The notes under the pieces were generated by a model that was given only the letters and a program-made list of their open reading frames with translations, was not told the DNA's origin and ran no database searches. From the NCBI RefSeq assembly GCF_030695065.1, contig NZ_JAUYTR010000011.1, positions 1 to 64,000 on the forward strand: a stretch of 64,000 bases of DNA, given 5' to 3'. The DNA is from Sediminibacterium sp. Lineage in GTDB: Bacteria > Bacteroidota > Bacteroidia > Chitinophagales > Chitinophagaceae. The position numbers and the translations under genes are program-made. Positions 26,271 to 36,910 of the stretch are shown here, in pieces; the stretch's first letter is position 1, and each line of letters starts with the position of its first letter.

Positions 26271-28628
26271 TTAGTTTGTCGTTTTCTTGTTTTTTCTTCT
26301 GCTTTTCCACCATGAACTTCTTTGAACTTCTTCTGCAGTATCTACCCTTGTTTTCATTTGAGCGTCAACTACTGCAACTAGTGCCATATTGATAATATTC
26401 CTTACACTGCTTCCTAATTGCAATACATGCACGGGCTTTTTAAGCCCTAATAAGATTGGCCCAATGGCATCCGCGCCTCCCACCTCTTTTAATAAATTGT
26501 AGGCAACATTTCCAGCTGTTAAATTCGGGAACATCAATACATTCACTTCTTGTTCTACTAAATCACTAAAAGGATAATTGTCTCTAAGTATTTCTTTGTT
26601 GAAGGCAAGACTACCCTGCATTTCACCATCAACAATTAAATTAGGATCTCTTTGTTTTAGGATTCTAGTAGCATCCGCAACAAGTCTTGCTTCTGCAGAG
26701 TCGCTACTTCCGAAATTACTGTAGCTCAACATGGCCACTCTTGGGGTTAAGTTAAAGCTTCTAACTTCCTTGGCTACCATTTGAGTAATATCTGCTAACT
26801 CTTCGGCAGTTGGATGAAAATTTACGGTTGTATCTGCCAAAAACAATGGGCCTTTTTTGGTTAACAATAAATACATACCTGCAATTTTCTTGACCCCCTC
26901 TTCCGTTCCAATTATTTGTAATGCTGGTCTAATTGCTTCCGCATAATTTTTGGTTAATCCTGACAACATTGCATCTGCATCTCCAGTTTCCACCATCATA
27001 CAACCAAAATGGTTACGGTCTTTCATCACTTTCATACTTTCATGATGATTAAACCCTTTTCGTTGACGTTTCTTAAAGAATAATTCTCCATAGAATTCCC
27101 TTTTTGATTCCATTGCATCACTTCGTGGATCTACAATAGGAATATCAGATAAGTCTATGCTATTTGCATCAGCAATTCGATTGATTTTTTCTGGATCACC
27201 TAGTAATATAGGATAAGCAATTCCTTCATCATAAATGATGGTTGCAGCTTTTAATATTTTTAAATTATCAGCTTCGGCAAATACCAAGCGTTTAGGATCT
27301 CTTCTTGCTTTATTACTAACAACTCTAAATAGTTGATTATCTAAACCTAATCGCTTATTTAATTCTAACACATACCCATCCCAATTAGTGATACTTTTTT
27401 GTGCAACCCCACTCTCCATGGCTGCTTTAGCAACAGCTGGTGCAATAGTACTTAACAATCGAGGGTCTAAAGGTTTTGGAATGATATATAACGGACCAAA
27501 ACTCATATTGCTTTGGTTATACGCCAAGTTTACAATATCTGGCACAGCTGTTTTTGCCAACTCAGCCAATGCTCTAACTGCAGCCAATTTCATGGCTTCA
27601 TTAATTTGGGTTGCTCTAACATCTAATGCACCTCTAAAAATATAAGGGAAACCCAATACATTATTCACTTGGTTAGGATAATCGGATCTTCCAGTTGCCA
27701 TGATAATATCTTTTCGAACAGCAACAGCATCTTCGTAAGTAATTTCAGGATCTGGATTAGCCATGGCAAAAACAATTGGATTTTTAGCCATAGATTTAAC
27801 CATGTCTTGCGTAACTACATTGCCAACACTTAACCCTAAAAACACATCAGCATCTTTCATTGCTTTGGCCAATGTCCAATCTGATTTTTTTACCGCAAAT
27901 TTTTCACGCCCCTTACCTAAGTCTGTTCGGTCTTGATGCAATACTCCGTCTTTGTCAAATACAATAAAATTTTCATGGCGAGCACCTAATGCTACATACA
28001 AGTTAATACAAGCCATAGCAGCAGCGCCTGCTCCATTAATTACAAAGCGAACTTTATCAATTCGTTTCTTTTGTAATTCTAATGCATTTAACATTGCAGC
28101 ACTACTAATGATAGCTGTTCCATGTTGATCATCGTGCATCACAGGAATCTTCATTTGCTCTTTTAGTTGCTGCTCTATAAAAAAACACTCCGGAGCTTTA
28201 ATATCCTCCAAATTAATTCCACCAAATGTGGGCTCTAAAGACTTGACTATTTGAACAAATTTCTCTGGATCTTTTTCGTTGATTTCAATATCAAAAACAT
28301 CAATGTCTGCAAATATTTTAAACAATACTGCTTTCCCTTCCATCACTGGCTTACTAGCTTCAGGACCAATATCACCCAATCCAAGTACGGCAGTACCATT
28401 GGTTATTACGCCCACTAAGTTTCCTTTTGCAGTGTATTTATAAATATTTTCTGGATTCTCTTTTATTTCTTTACAAGGCTCTGCAACCCCTGGGCTATAT
28501 GCCAACGAAAGATCTCTTTGTGTTTTTGCTTCTTTAGTAGGAATTACTTCAATTTTACCTGGTCTACCGCTTGAATGATATTCCAATGCTTGTTCTCTAC
28601 GTAATTTAGATTGTTTATTATCAGACAT
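26271..28628 (-). CDS. maeB: NADP-dependent malic enzyme with phosphotransacetylase-like domain
   Basis: 785 residues. The malic enzyme part (about 1-430) has the [12 protein letters not shown] segment, a catalytic-region GTAII and the NAD(P)-fold [11 protein letters not shown]. Residues about 440-770 resemble phosphate acetyltransferase and in MaeB-type enzymes serve mainly regulation by acetyl-CoA. It converts malate to pyruvate with NADPH production. The C-terminal end is basic. It follows the M20 gene by 19 bp. Confidence 0.95.
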   Translation of the reverse strand: MSDNKQSKLRREQALEYHSSGRPGKIEVIPTKEAKTQRDLSLAYSPGVAEPCKEIKENPENIYKYTAKGNLVGVITNGTAVLGLGDIGPEASKPVMEGKAVLFKIFADIDVFDIEINEKDPEKFVQIVKSLEPTFGGINLEDIKAPECFFIEQQLKEQMKIPVMHDDQHGTAIISSAAMLNALELQKKRIDKVRFVINGAGAAAMACINLYVALGARHENFIVFDKDGVLHQDRTDLGKGREKFAVKKSDWTLAKAMKDADVFLGLSVGNVVTQDMVKSMAKNPIVFAMANPDPEITYEDAVAVRKDIIMATGRSDYPNQVNNVLGFPYIFRGALDVRATQINEAMKLAAVRALAELAKTAVPDIVNLAYNQSNMSFGPLYIIPKPLDPRLLSTIAPAVAKAAMESGVAQKSITNWDGYVLELNKRLGLDNQLFRVVSNKARRDPKRLVFAEADNLKILKAATIIYDEGIAYPILLGDPEKINRIADANSIDLSDIPIVDPRSDAMESKREFYGELFFKKRQRKGFNHHESMKVMKDRNHFGCMMVETGDADAMLSGLTKNYAEAIRPALQIIGTEEGVKKIAGMYLLLTKKGPLFLADTTVNFHPTAEELADITQMVAKEVRSFNLTPRVAMLSYSNFGSSDSAEARLVADATRILKQRDPNLIVDGEMQGSLAFNKEILRDNYPFSDLVEQEVNVLMFPNLTAGNVAYNLLKEVGGADAIGPILLGLKKPVHVLQLGSSVRNIINMALVAVVDAQMKTRVDTAEEVQRSSWWKSRRKNKKTTN

Positions 28629-28647
28629 AAATATGTTTCGTTATAAT

Positions 28648-29829
28648 CTATTTTATTAAACTAATTCCTAAGTAAGCCATCATACCAGCACCTATTTCAA
28701 TGGCTGATTCGTCAATGTCAAATTTAGGGGTATGTACTTGATGGATGATTCCTTTTGATTCATTTCGAACACCGAGTCTAAAGAAACACCCAGGTATCAC
28801 TTGGGTATAGTATCCAAAATCTTCTGCACCCATTCGCAATTCAGTTTCTTCAACATATTGATTACCCATATAATTATTGGCCAATTGCCAAGCAGCTTCA
28901 GTAAAATCAGGATCGTTGTCTACTGTAGGATAACCAATATCAATATGCAAATCAATTTCTGCACCCATACTCTCCACTAAACCAATGGCTTGCTTTCTTA
29001 TTAATTCGTGCGCTTTATATCGCCAGATTTCATCCATTGCTCTAAATGTGCCCATCAGTTTTACTTCGCTGGGTATTACATTGGTGGTATTTCCACCTTG
29101 AATGGAACAAATAGATAAAACAGAAGGAGATATAGGACTATTATTTCTAGAAATTATTTGCTGCAAACTCACAATTAATTGAGAAGCAATTAGCACGGTA
29201 TCTGCAGTTAAATGTGGAGCAGCCGCATGACCTCCTTTACTTTTTATAGTAATATAAATTTCATCTGCACTTGCCATTACACGTCCCTTTCTAAAACTCA
29301 GTTTCCCCACATCCAACCCTGGATGAACATGCAACGCAACTATACCAGCAGGCCTTGGATTATCTAAAACCCCTTCCTTAATCATATAACTTGCTCCTCC
29401 GGGATTTCGTTCTTCACCTGGTTGAAACAAGAGCTTTATTGTGCCATCCCACTCACTTCGCAATTCGTTTAAAATTCGAGCAGCCCCCAATAAAACAGTA
29501 GTATGTACATCATGCCCACAAGCATGCATCACTCCATTATTTAATGACTGATATGAAACATCATTTTCTTCTTGAATAGGCAATGCATCCATATCTGCCC
29601 TTAGCGCAATCACTCTAGCATCAGGATTATTGCCTTTAACAGTTGCCATAATTCCTGTGGTAGCTTTTACTTCAAACCCAATACCCATTTGGGTTAACTG
29701 GTCTTGAACAAAAGCGGATGTTTTAAATTCTTGGTAACTCAATTCTGGATTGGCATGCAAATGATGTCTGATGCCAATTAGATCAGGAGCAATAGTATGA
29801 GCGAGTACTTTAATTTTTTCTTTTAACAT
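28648..29829 (-). CDS. M20 family amidohydrolase (hippurate hydrolase/IAA-amino acid hydrolase type)
   Basis: 393 residues. Metal ligands are visible in HACGHDVH (102-109) and in the GEE segment of FQPGEERNPGG; the C-terminal MGAEDF holds a further conserved acidic residue. Such enzymes cleave N-acyl amino acids or related amides. The exact substrate is not readable. It is embedded between the SPOR-domain gene (13 bp) and maeB (19 bp). Confidence 0.92.
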   Translation of the reverse strand: MLKEKIKVLAHTIAPDLIGIRHHLHANPELSYQEFKTSAFVQDQLTQMGIGFEVKATTGIMATVKGNNPDARVIALRADMDALPIQEENDVSYQSLNNGVMHACGHDVHTTVLLGAARILNELRSEWDGTIKLLFQPGEERNPGGASYMIKEGVLDNPRPAGIVALHVHPGLDVGKLSFRKGRVMASADEIYITIKSKGGHAAAPHLTADTVLIASQLIVSLQQIISRNNSPISPSVLSICSIQGGNTTNVIPSEVKLMGTFRAMDEIWRYKAHELIRKQAIGLVESMGAEIDLHIDIGYPTVDNDPDFTEAAWQLANNYMGNQYVEETELRMGAEDFGYYTQVIPGCFFRLGVRNESKGIIHQVHTPKFDIDESAIEIGAGMMAYLGISLIK

Positions 29830-29842
29830 GTTAATTGCTTAA

Positions 29843-30274
29843 CTATTCTTGTTCTTCCTCAGGTGGCGTGTATTCAATAGTATCTTCAACTATATAAATT
29901 CCTTTAGGAAAAAATTTACTGATTTGATTTCTGTATTTTTCAGCATCTTCTTTTTTTAAGAAGTTTCCAATTCTAACTTTAAAATTGGGAGATTGAAAAA
30001 GGGTATAGGTTTTTTGTTCTGGAAAACGATTCATAAAATCTGTTTTCACTTGATTGGCATTATCTCTTTTTGCCGTACTAATTAATTGTAAGCGATATCC
30101 TTTATATAATCCTGCACTGGTCATCATGGCAGTTCGCTTATTAATTTGATTTTGCTTTGCAACCAACATATCTAATCTTGCATCTTTTACTATAATTACA
30201 GTATCAGATGAGCAAGCCATACAGCTTGAACAAACCAGTAGACTAAAAATTAATAAAAACATACCTGTTTTCAT
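29843..30274 (-). CDS. Exported SPOR-domain protein
   Basis: 143 residues with a hydrophobic N-terminus (about 1-20, ending in a Cys-rich SSCMAC stretch) and a C-terminal SPOR-like repeat (about 58-135: YRLQLIS, then FKVRIGNFLKKEDAEKYRNQI). SPOR domains bind denuded septal peptidoglycan, so it should be periplasmic. Whether it is a lipoprotein is unclear, because the cysteines do not form a textbook lipobox. Confidence 0.82.
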   Translation of the reverse strand: MKTGMFLLIFSLLVCSSCMACSSDTVIIVKDARLDMLVAKQNQINKRTAMMTSAGLYKGYRLQLISTAKRDNANQVKTDFMNRFPEQKTYTLFQSPNFKVRIGNFLKKEDAEKYRNQISKFFPKGIYIVEDTIEYTPPEEEQE

Positions 30275-30289
30275 TGGGTAAATATAAGG

Positions 30290-30964
30290 TTAATACGTTG
30301 CGTTAGGAACATTAGGTTCTCCGTTTACAATAGCCAAACTAGCACTACAACCCAATCTGGTTGCGCCAGCTTTAACTAATTCAGCAGCAAAAGCATAATC
30401 CCTTATACCCCCCGATGCTTTAATTTGTACTGCTTCTGGCAAATGCAACCTAAACAACTTTACGGCTTCTACAGTTGCCCCTTTTTCGGCATATCCAGTA
30501 GATGTTTTTAAATAATCAATACCAGCAACCCCGTATAATTCGCAGCATTTAATTATTTCATCATTGGTTAATATGCCGCTTTCAATTATGATTTTGATGG
30601 TTTTGTTTTTAGACTTTACTACGGGCATTATATGATTTAATTCATTGGCCAAATAAACCCAGTCCTGATTTTTTATTGCACTTATATTGGCCACCACATC
30701 CAACTCATCAACCCCGTCTACCATGGCCAAAACAATTTCTGCCAACTTTGCTTCCACAGCGGAATAACCAAAAGGGAACCCGATTACGGTTGCTACTTTA
30801 ACATTTGTTCCCACTAAGCATTCCTTGGCTTTTTTTACAAAGTTGGGGGGCACACAAACAGCCGCAAACCCATATTCAGCTGCTTCTTTACAAACTTGGG
30901 CTACTTCGGAAACCAAAGTGGTTGGCTTTAAAATGGTATGATCTATATAAGAAGCTAATTGCAT
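30290..30964 (-). CDS. deoC: Deoxyribose-phosphate aldolase DeoC
   Basis: Cleaves 2-deoxyribose 5-phosphate to glyceraldehyde 3-phosphate and acetaldehyde. 224 residues. The Schiff-base Lys is K153 in YLKTSTGYA; supporting residues are D89 in DELDV and K182 in IKASGG. First gene of a seven-gene minus-strand run ending at 23599 with all gaps at most 24 bp. A TATCTTTG element and a palindrome lie just upstream. Confidence 0.96.
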   Translation of the reverse strand: MQLASYIDHTILKPTTLVSEVAQVCKEAAEYGFAAVCVPPNFVKKAKECLVGTNVKVATVIGFPFGYSAVEAKLAEIVLAMVDGVDELDVVANISAIKNQDWVYLANELNHIMPVVKSKNKTIKIIIESGILTNDEIIKCCELYGVAGIDYLKTSTGYAEKGATVEAVKLFRLHLPEAVQIKASGGIRDYAFAAELVKAGATRLGCSASLAIVNGEPNVPNATY

Positions 30965-30978
30965 AAACTCAATTTAGG

Positions 30979-30986
30979 CAAAGATA
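30979..30986 (-). promoter_or_regulatory. Candidate -7 element (TATCTTTG) for the deoC run
   Basis: TATCTTTG on the minus strand matches the Bacteroidota TAnnTTTG consensus and lies 14 bp before the deoC start. No TTG was found at the normal upstream spacing; a palindrome occupies that place. Confidence 0.6.
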
Positions 30987-30989
30987 GCA

Positions 30990-31009
30990 AATACCGTAAC
31001 TACGGTATT
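30990..31009. promoter_or_regulatory. Perfect 9-2-9 palindrome, candidate operator
   Basis: AATACCGTA and TACGGTATT flank a 2-base spacer, directly upstream of the deoC -7 element and between divergent genes. The position fits a regulator that blocks or activates deoC. The regulator is unknown. Confidence 0.55.
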
Positions 31010-31054
31010 GTAACAGCTGTTAAAAAGCGTTTCATTCGCATAAAATACATTAAT

Positions 31055-31726
31055 ATGAATAAGTGCTTATTAACCCTCTGCTTTATTACCACATTATTTT
31101 CAGCAAATGCACAAAAGGGCATGAAACCACGATTAGGCGTTTATATTGGAATTGCCAGCCCTAAAGCAACTGAAGTATTTGGACAATTTTATAAATCGAA
31201 AGGTATTCAACCACGCATTACTGCAGAATACAATTTTCTCAATTTGGCATACACCAATAAAATGTTTGTAAAAGTGGCTGCAATTGCAGGATTAGAGCCG
31301 CAGAATTTCAGAAACCAAACTAGTTTTTTAACAAATGTGACTATGACACAAAAACCCATTGGGGCAAGAATTTATCCATTTGCTTTTAAAGAAGGGTTTA
31401 ATCCTGATGACCAGAAAGAAGTATTTAAAAATGCAGGGTTCACTAATTTATTCATAATTGGTGGAACATGGGCAATTAGTGGTTTATATGTTGAAGGGGG
31501 TATTTCTCCGGGGGTAAGAATGAAAGAAGAAGGATATGCAGATGTAACTCGTTCCCCACAATTTTTTGGGTGGGGAGTTTCTTTTGTAGACTTTGACGAC
31601 GAAGACAATAAAATAAAATTCAAGTTCAATATTGGCACAAGAAAATATACCTGGACCAATGCAAGCAATACCACATCACAAATAAAATCGTTCTGTTTGG
31701 ACTTTGGAATTGCTTACGCTTTTTAA
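31055..31726 (+). CDS. Exported outer-membrane-like protein, unknown
   Basis: 223 residues from the ATG at 31055. An in-frame upstream extension to 30959 was rejected because the signal peptide starts at 31055 (MNKCLLTLCFITTLFSANAQ) and the extension would overlap deoC. The mature part alternates short strands with aromatic ends, and its C-terminus ends in DFGIAYAF, the terminal-Phe pattern of an outer-membrane beta-barrel. No family was recognised. A bidirectional terminator separates it from secA. Confidence 0.75.
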   Translation: MNKCLLTLCFITTLFSANAQKGMKPRLGVYIGIASPKATEVFGQFYKSKGIQPRITAEYNFLNLAYTNKMFVKVAAIAGLEPQNFRNQTSFLTNVTMTQKPIGARIYPFAFKEGFNPDDQKEVFKNAGFTNLFIIGGTWAISGLYVEGGISPGVRMKEEGYADVTRSPQFFGWGVSFVDFDDEDNKIKFKFNIGTRKYTWTNASNTTSQIKSFCLDFGIAYAF

Positions 31727-31765
31727 TTTAAAGTAAACTGCTAGAACTATAATTAAAGGATAAAA

Positions 31766-31791
31766 AAACCCGATGAATTTTCATCGGGTTT
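31766..31791. terminator. Bidirectional terminator between the exported protein gene and secA
   Basis: AAACCCGATGA pairs with TCATCGGGTTT around a short AT loop, with A-rich sequence on the left and T-rich on the right, so it can work for both convergent genes. Confidence 0.85.
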
Positions 31792-31805
31792 ATATTTTTA
31801 TTTAA

Positions 31806-34800
31806 TTATGCGTCTTTGCCATGACAAGATTTAAACTTCTTGCCACTACCACAAGGACATGGATCGTTCCTACCAATTTTAGGACCTACTTTAACAGGCT
31901 CTTGCTTTGCAGGTGTTGGATCATAATAATCATTTTCATTTGCACCATATTCTTGACCAGCAGCATCAACTTGGTCTTTATTGGCACTCAACTTACTCAT
32001 ATCTGTTTTTTCCTGACGACCTTCTTGCAATTCATCGCCTTCAGCTAAAGGAATACCAGCATGACAAAGGAATTGAACAATTTCTCTATTTACCTCTCCA
32101 TCCATCTTTCTGAACAATTCAAAAGCCTCCATTTTATAAATCACCAATGGATCTTTTTGCTCGTAGGTAGCGGTTTGTACACTTTGTTTTAAGTCGTCCA
32201 TAGAACGCAAATGTTCTTTCCATGCATTGTCTATAAATGCTAGTGTAACCGTTCTTTCTAAAGAGTGCAATAATTCAGCGCCATTTGTTTTAAGGGTTTT
32301 TTCCATATTGGCCAAAGCCTGCACTTGGCGTTTGCCATCGGTAAAAGGAACAATTACATTGTCAATATGCGAGCCCTGTTGCAACTTAATATTCTTAAAT
32401 ACAGGAACTGATTGAACCATCATGTCCTGTTTTCTTTTTTCATATTGCGCTATTGCTTCATTATACAATTGCTCTGCTAATTGATTGGTATTGGTTTTAT
32501 TGAATTCCTCAACAGTAATAGAAGTATCAATTCCAAAATTTACAATAGCAGCCAATTTAAATTGGTCGTACTCGTTTTGTTCTTTAAAAGAAACCACTAA
32601 ACCTTCAGCCACGGCATACATGGCGTTGTCTAAGTCTAAAGCCAATCTTTCTCCAAACAAAGCGTGGTTACGTTTGCTATAAATAACCGTACGCTGTTTA
32701 TTCATTACATCATCGTACTCTAATAAACGCTTTCTAATACCAAAATTGTTTTCTTCAACTTTACGTTGGGCACGTTCAATAGACTTGGTAATCATACCAG
32801 CTTGAATAACTTCACCTTCTTTGTAACCAGCAAAGTCCATTACTTTGGCAATACGTTCACTACCAAACATGCGCATTAAATCGTCTTCTAAAGAAACAAA
32901 GAACAAAGAAGAACCTGGATCACCTTGACGTCCAGCACGACCTCTTAACTGACGGTCTACCCTTCTAGATTCGTGCCTTTCGGTACCTAGAATAGCTAAA
33001 CCACCTGCATCTTTTACACCAGGCCCTAATTTAATATCGGTACCACGACCAGCCATATTGGTTGCAATGGTAACAGCCCCTGCTAAACCTGCTTCAGCAA
33101 CAATCTGTGCTTCACGAGAGTGTTGTTTTGCATTCAATACATTGTGTGGAATTTGTTTTTGTCTGAGCATTCTGCTAAGCAATTCACTCACTTCAACAGA
33201 TGTAGTACCCACCAACACTGGTCTACCCGCTTCGCGTAATAAAACAATTTCATCTATTACTGCACCAAACTTCTCTCTCTTGGTTTTGAAAATTTTATCT
33301 TCTTCGTCTTTTCTAATTGCTGGAACATTCGTAGGAATGCTAACTACATCTAATTTATAGATGTCCCATAATTCAGCAGCTTCTGTTTCAGCAGTACCTG
33401 TCATACCACCTAATTTGTGGTACATTCTAAAATAATTCTGCAAGGTTACAGTTGCATAAGTTTGGGTAGCCGCTTCAATTTTTACATTTTCTTTCGCTTC
33501 AATTGCCTGGTGTAGCCCATCTGAATACCTTCTACCATCTAATATACGGCCTGTTTGCTCATCTACAATTTTAACAGCACCCTCCATTACCACATACTCT
33601 ACATCCTTATCAAATAAAGTATAGGCTTTTAATAATTGTTGAACGGTATGAATACGATCTGCTTTAACAGAATACTCATTAATAAGTGTCTCTTTCTTTA
33701 ATAACTTTTGATCTGCCGGCAAACTTGCATCGTTGTCAATAGCAGCCAAACCCAAGCTAATATCGGGCAATACAAAGAAATGAGGGTCTTCGCCTTGACC
33801 AGTAATTAATTGAATTCCTTTATCGGTTAATTCAACTGAATTGTTTTTTTCATCAATATAAAAATACAGCTCTTCATCAGCCTTAGGCATTTCACGCTGT
33901 TGGTCTGCTAAATAATGATTTTCTGCTTTTTGTAATTTTACTCTATTTCCTGGCTCACTTAAGAATTTAATTAAAGCGCTGTTTTTGGGAAGACCGCGAT
34001 GTGCACGGAACAAAGCCAAACCACCGTCTTTTGGATCATCATTTCCTTCCGCTATTTTTTTCTTTGCTTCGGTTAAAAACTGTTGGGTTGCTCTTTTTTG
34101 TGCATCAACTAATTTTTCAATCCTAGGTTTTAATGCAAAGAATTGTTGTTCACCTGTTTGGTATCCAATGGGTCCAGAAATAATTAAGGGAGTTCTAGCG
34201 TCATCAATTAAAACAGAATCCACTTCATCTACCATAGCAAAATGGTGCTTTCGTTGAACCATTTCCTCTGGGCTATGCACCATATTATCTCTTAGGTAAT
34301 CAAAACCAAATTCGTTGTTGGTACCATAAGTAATATCTGCTAAATAAGCTTTTCTTCTAGATTCACTATTGGGTTCATGCTTATCTATACAATCTACAGT
34401 TAAACCCAACCATTCAAATAAAGTACCATTCCACTCACTATCACGCTTGGCCAAATAATCATTCACGGTCACAATATGAACTCCCTCACCCGCCAAAGCA
34501 TTTAAATAAGCTGGTAAAGTAGACACCAAGGTTTTACCTTCTCCAGTAGCCATTTCAGCAATCTTACCTTGATGTAAAACCGATCCTCCAATTAACTGTA
34601 CATCGTAATGAACCATATTCCAGGTTACTTTACCACCGGCAGCAGTCCAAGTATTATTAAAAACAGATTCATTACCCTGAATGGTAACGTACTCTTTTTT
34701 AACACTGAGGTCTCTATCCAAAGAAGTGGCAGTAGAAACCAATTGTTCGTTTTCTTTAAACCTTCTAGCTGCTTCTTTAATAACTGCAAAAGCTTCTGGC

Positions 34801-35126
34801 TGAATAATGGCCAAGGCTTCTTCAATTTTTTTATCGCGGTCTTTGCGGAGTTTATCAATATTCTTATAAATAGTGTCTCTGCCATGAATATCCATTTCGG
34901 GTAATGCTTCAGCAGCAGCTTTTTCCGCAGCAATTTCAGCATCAATCCCCTTTATATGGTCTTGAATTCTAGCTTTAAATTCAACCGTTTTATTTCGCAA
35001 TTCATCATTGGATAATGATTGGTATTGTTGAAAAAACTGATTGGTTTTTTGGATGATTGGCATCAACTGCTGTACATCTTTCTCACTTTTACTACCCCCG
35101 AATAACTTAGAAATGAACTTCAACAT
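31806..35126 (-). CDS. secA: Preprotein translocase ATPase SecA
   Basis: Motor of the Sec pathway. 1106 residues, about 200 more than E. coli SecA, with extra sequence in and around the nucleotide-binding regions, as is usual for Bacteroidota. Walker A is MATGEGKTL, the DEAD-like VDEVDS motif follows, and later helicase motifs include [10 protein letters not shown]. The C-terminal zinc-binding tail [14 protein letters not shown] is intact, a SecB/lipid-binding element. It stands alone on its strand with a terminator behind it. Confidence 0.98.
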   Translation of the reverse strand: MLKFISKLFGGSKSEKDVQQLMPIIQKTNQFFQQYQSLSNDELRNKTVEFKARIQDHIKGIDAEIAAEKAAAEALPEMDIHGRDTIYKNIDKLRKDRDKKIEEALAIIQPEAFAVIKEAARRFKENEQLVSTATSLDRDLSVKKEYVTIQGNESVFNNTWTAAGGKVTWNMVHYDVQLIGGSVLHQGKIAEMATGEGKTLVSTLPAYLNALAGEGVHIVTVNDYLAKRDSEWNGTLFEWLGLTVDCIDKHEPNSESRRKAYLADITYGTNNEFGFDYLRDNMVHSPEEMVQRKHHFAMVDEVDSVLIDDARTPLIISGPIGYQTGEQQFFALKPRIEKLVDAQKRATQQFLTEAKKKIAEGNDDPKDGGLALFRAHRGLPKNSALIKFLSEPGNRVKLQKAENHYLADQQREMPKADEELYFYIDEKNNSVELTDKGIQLITGQGEDPHFFVLPDISLGLAAIDNDASLPADQKLLKKETLINEYSVKADRIHTVQQLLKAYTLFDKDVEYVVMEGAVKIVDEQTGRILDGRRYSDGLHQAIEAKENVKIEAATQTYATVTLQNYFRMYHKLGGMTGTAETEAAELWDIYKLDVVSIPTNVPAIRKDEEDKIFKTKREKFGAVIDEIVLLREAGRPVLVGTTSVEVSELLSRMLRQKQIPHNVLNAKQHSREAQIVAEAGLAGAVTIATNMAGRGTDIKLGPGVKDAGGLAILGTERHESRRVDRQLRGRAGRQGDPGSSLFFVSLEDDLMRMFGSERIAKVMDFAGYKEGEVIQAGMITKSIERAQRKVEENNFGIRKRLLEYDDVMNKQRTVIYSKRNHALFGERLALDLDNAMYAVAEGLVVSFKEQNEYDQFKLAAIVNFGIDTSITVEEFNKTNTNQLAEQLYNEAIAQYEKRKQDMMVQSVPVFKNIKLQQGSHIDNVIVPFTDGKRQVQALANMEKTLKTNGAELLHSLERTVTLAFIDNAWKEHLRSMDDLKQSVQTATYEQKDPLVIYKMEAFELFRKMDGEVNREIVQFLCHAGIPLAEGDELQEGRQEKTDMSKLSANKDQVDAAGQEYGANENDYYDPTPAKQEPVKVGPKIGRNDPCPCGSGKKFKSCHGKDA

Positions 35127-35246
35127 ATTTTTAATACTCTGATATGAAAAAATTTAACAGTCAAACAGCGTGCAAGAATTTATTTTTAGTCAATTTGGCA
35201 CCCTGAATTAGAGCCGCCAAAGGTAAGGTTTTGATTTTAGAAGCTA

Positions 35247-35933
35247 ATGAAGCAATTAACTATTCTATCAACGGTTTTTTTAAGTGCATTAATGGCATTC
35301 AATACAACAGCTGCTCAAAGCCTAGAATTGAATGAAACCAACCCATACAACACGCAACCACGAATTCAAGACGCCCTTCCGCTTAGCCCATTAGACAGTC
35401 TTGTATTGATCAGTGATTCCATTGCTGCCGATAGATACAATAAAAACAAATCTAATATGACTATTCTGGCAGCTTGGGCAGGTGTTAATATTATACAAGG
35501 AAGTATTTCTGCCACCAATGCAACCGGTTCGGGGGAACATTTTTTTAAAATGAACGCCTATTGGAATATTGTTAACCTCGGAATTGCCAGTTGGGGGTTA
35601 ATTCAGTTAAGAAAAGAGCTTACCCAAAAATATACCTATCCCCAAAACCAATTGGCCCAACAAAAACTGGAAAAAATACTATTGCTCAATACTGGTTTAG
35701 ACCTAGCTTATATAGCAACAGGCTTTATATTAAAAGAGAATGGGAATAGGCTAAACAACATAAAAACCACTGGATATGGCAATAGTTTGTTGCTTCAAGG
35801 GGCATTTTTATTGGTATTTGACTTAGTTCAATACGGAAACCACAGAAGGAATGGCAAAATATTAGAGGGGCAATTGTCTAAACTTCAAATTCATGCCAGT
35901 GGAAATGGTATTGGATTGCGTTTACCCCTTTAA
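35247..35933 (+). CDS. DUF6992-like exported membrane protein
   Basis: 228 residues with a signal peptide (about 1-23, ending NTTAAQ) and three to four hydrophobic segments in the mature part. The pattern fits the small Bacteroidota family DUF6992; that assignment is from memory and moderate. The protein ends GIGLRLPL. It precedes atpG by 81 bp but atpG has its own promoter. Confidence 0.65.
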   Translation: MKQLTILSTVFLSALMAFNTTAAQSLELNETNPYNTQPRIQDALPLSPLDSLVLISDSIAADRYNKNKSNMTILAAWAGVNIIQGSISATNATGSGEHFFKMNAYWNIVNLGIASWGLIQLRKELTQKYTYPQNQLAQQKLEKILLLNTGLDLAYIATGFILKENGNRLNNIKTTGYGNSLLLQGAFLLVFDLVQYGNHRRNGKILEGQLSKLQIHASGNGIGLRLPL

Positions 35934-35950
35934 ATATTCCATTAAACTTA

Positions 35951-35981
35951 TTGGAATTTATAGCCTTTTCAGCTACTTTTG
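35951..35981 (+). promoter_or_regulatory. Promoter for atpG
   Basis: TTG at 35951 and TACTTTTG at 35974-35981, separated by 20 bp, match the Bacteroidota sigma consensus (TTG, about 20 bp, TAnnTTTG). The atpG start is 33 bp downstream. Confidence 0.75.
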
Positions 35982-36014
35982 CAACCCGTTAGATTTAAAA
36001 TTTAAACCTTACAA

Positions 36015-36896
36015 ATGGCAGGTCAATTAAAAGAGGTTAGGAACCGAATCAAAAGTGTTCAAAGTACTCAGCAAATTACCAAGGCAATGAAAATGGTAAG
36101 CGCGGCTAAATTACGTCGTGCGCAGGACGCAATTACTCAAATGCGACCTTATGCCCAAAAATTGCAGGAAATGCTCAGCAATATTGTGAGCAGTATTGAG
36201 GGTGGAACTACTTTGGCATTGGCAGAGGAAAGAGCAGTTGAGAAAGTATTATTGATTGTGATTACTTCAGACAGAGGTTTGTGTGGAGGCTACAATGCTA
36301 ATATTGTTAAATTGACCAAAAGTACAGTTGCAGAAAAATACAGCAGTCAATTTAATAAAGGAAATGTTACCGTTTGGAATATTGGTAAGAAAGGATGGGA
36401 AAGCTTAAATAAAGCAGGATACAATACCAATGAGCGTTTTAAAGATATTTACTTGAACCTGAATTTTGAAGCGGTACAAGAAGCTGCTCAAACTGCTATG
36501 AGAGCTTTTGAGCAAAAAGAATTTGACGCAGTGGAAATTATTTACAGCGAATTTAAAAATGCTGCAACACAAGCATTCGTAGCAGAGCAATTTTTACCAA
36601 TTCCTAAAGTTGCCCCAAAGCCAGGAAGCAAAAAAGCAGATTTTATATTTGAGCCTGCAAAAGAAGTATTGATTGCAGAATTAATGCCTAAAATTTTAAA
36701 TACACAATTATTCAAAGCAGTACTAGACGGCAACGCCAGTGAACATGGTGCACGTATGACTGCAATGGATAAAGCAAGCGAAAACGCCAACGAATTGCTG
36801 AAATCATTAAAAATCAGTTATAACCGTGCACGTCAAGCTGCTATTACAACAGAGTTAACTGAGATTGTGAGCGGAGCAGCTGCATTACAAGGATAA
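36015..36896 (+). CDS. atpG: F1 ATP synthase gamma subunit
   Basis: Central rotating stalk of F1. 293 residues with the family N-terminus LKEVRNRIKSVQSTQQITKAMKMV (about 5-28), the TSDRGLCGGYNANI segment and the C-terminal SYNRARQAAITTEL helix. No other ATP synthase subunit gene is next to it; the following gene is scpB (14-bp gap). The other subunits must be elsewhere. Confidence 0.97.
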   Translation: MAGQLKEVRNRIKSVQSTQQITKAMKMVSAAKLRRAQDAITQMRPYAQKLQEMLSNIVSSIEGGTTLALAEERAVEKVLLIVITSDRGLCGGYNANIVKLTKSTVAEKYSSQFNKGNVTVWNIGKKGWESLNKAGYNTNERFKDIYLNLNFEAVQEAAQTAMRAFEQKEFDAVEIIYSEFKNAATQAFVAEQFLPIPKVAPKPGSKKADFIFEPAKEVLIAELMPKILNTQLFKAVLDGNASEHGARMTAMDKASENANELLKSLKISYNRARQAAITTELTEIVSGAAALQG

Positions 36897-36910
36897 TAGC
36901 CAATACAACC

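Noticed and set aside
30959..31054. N-terminal extension of the exported protein at 31055
   Set aside because: The extension overlaps deoC and the palindrome and precedes a clear signal peptide that starts at 31055.
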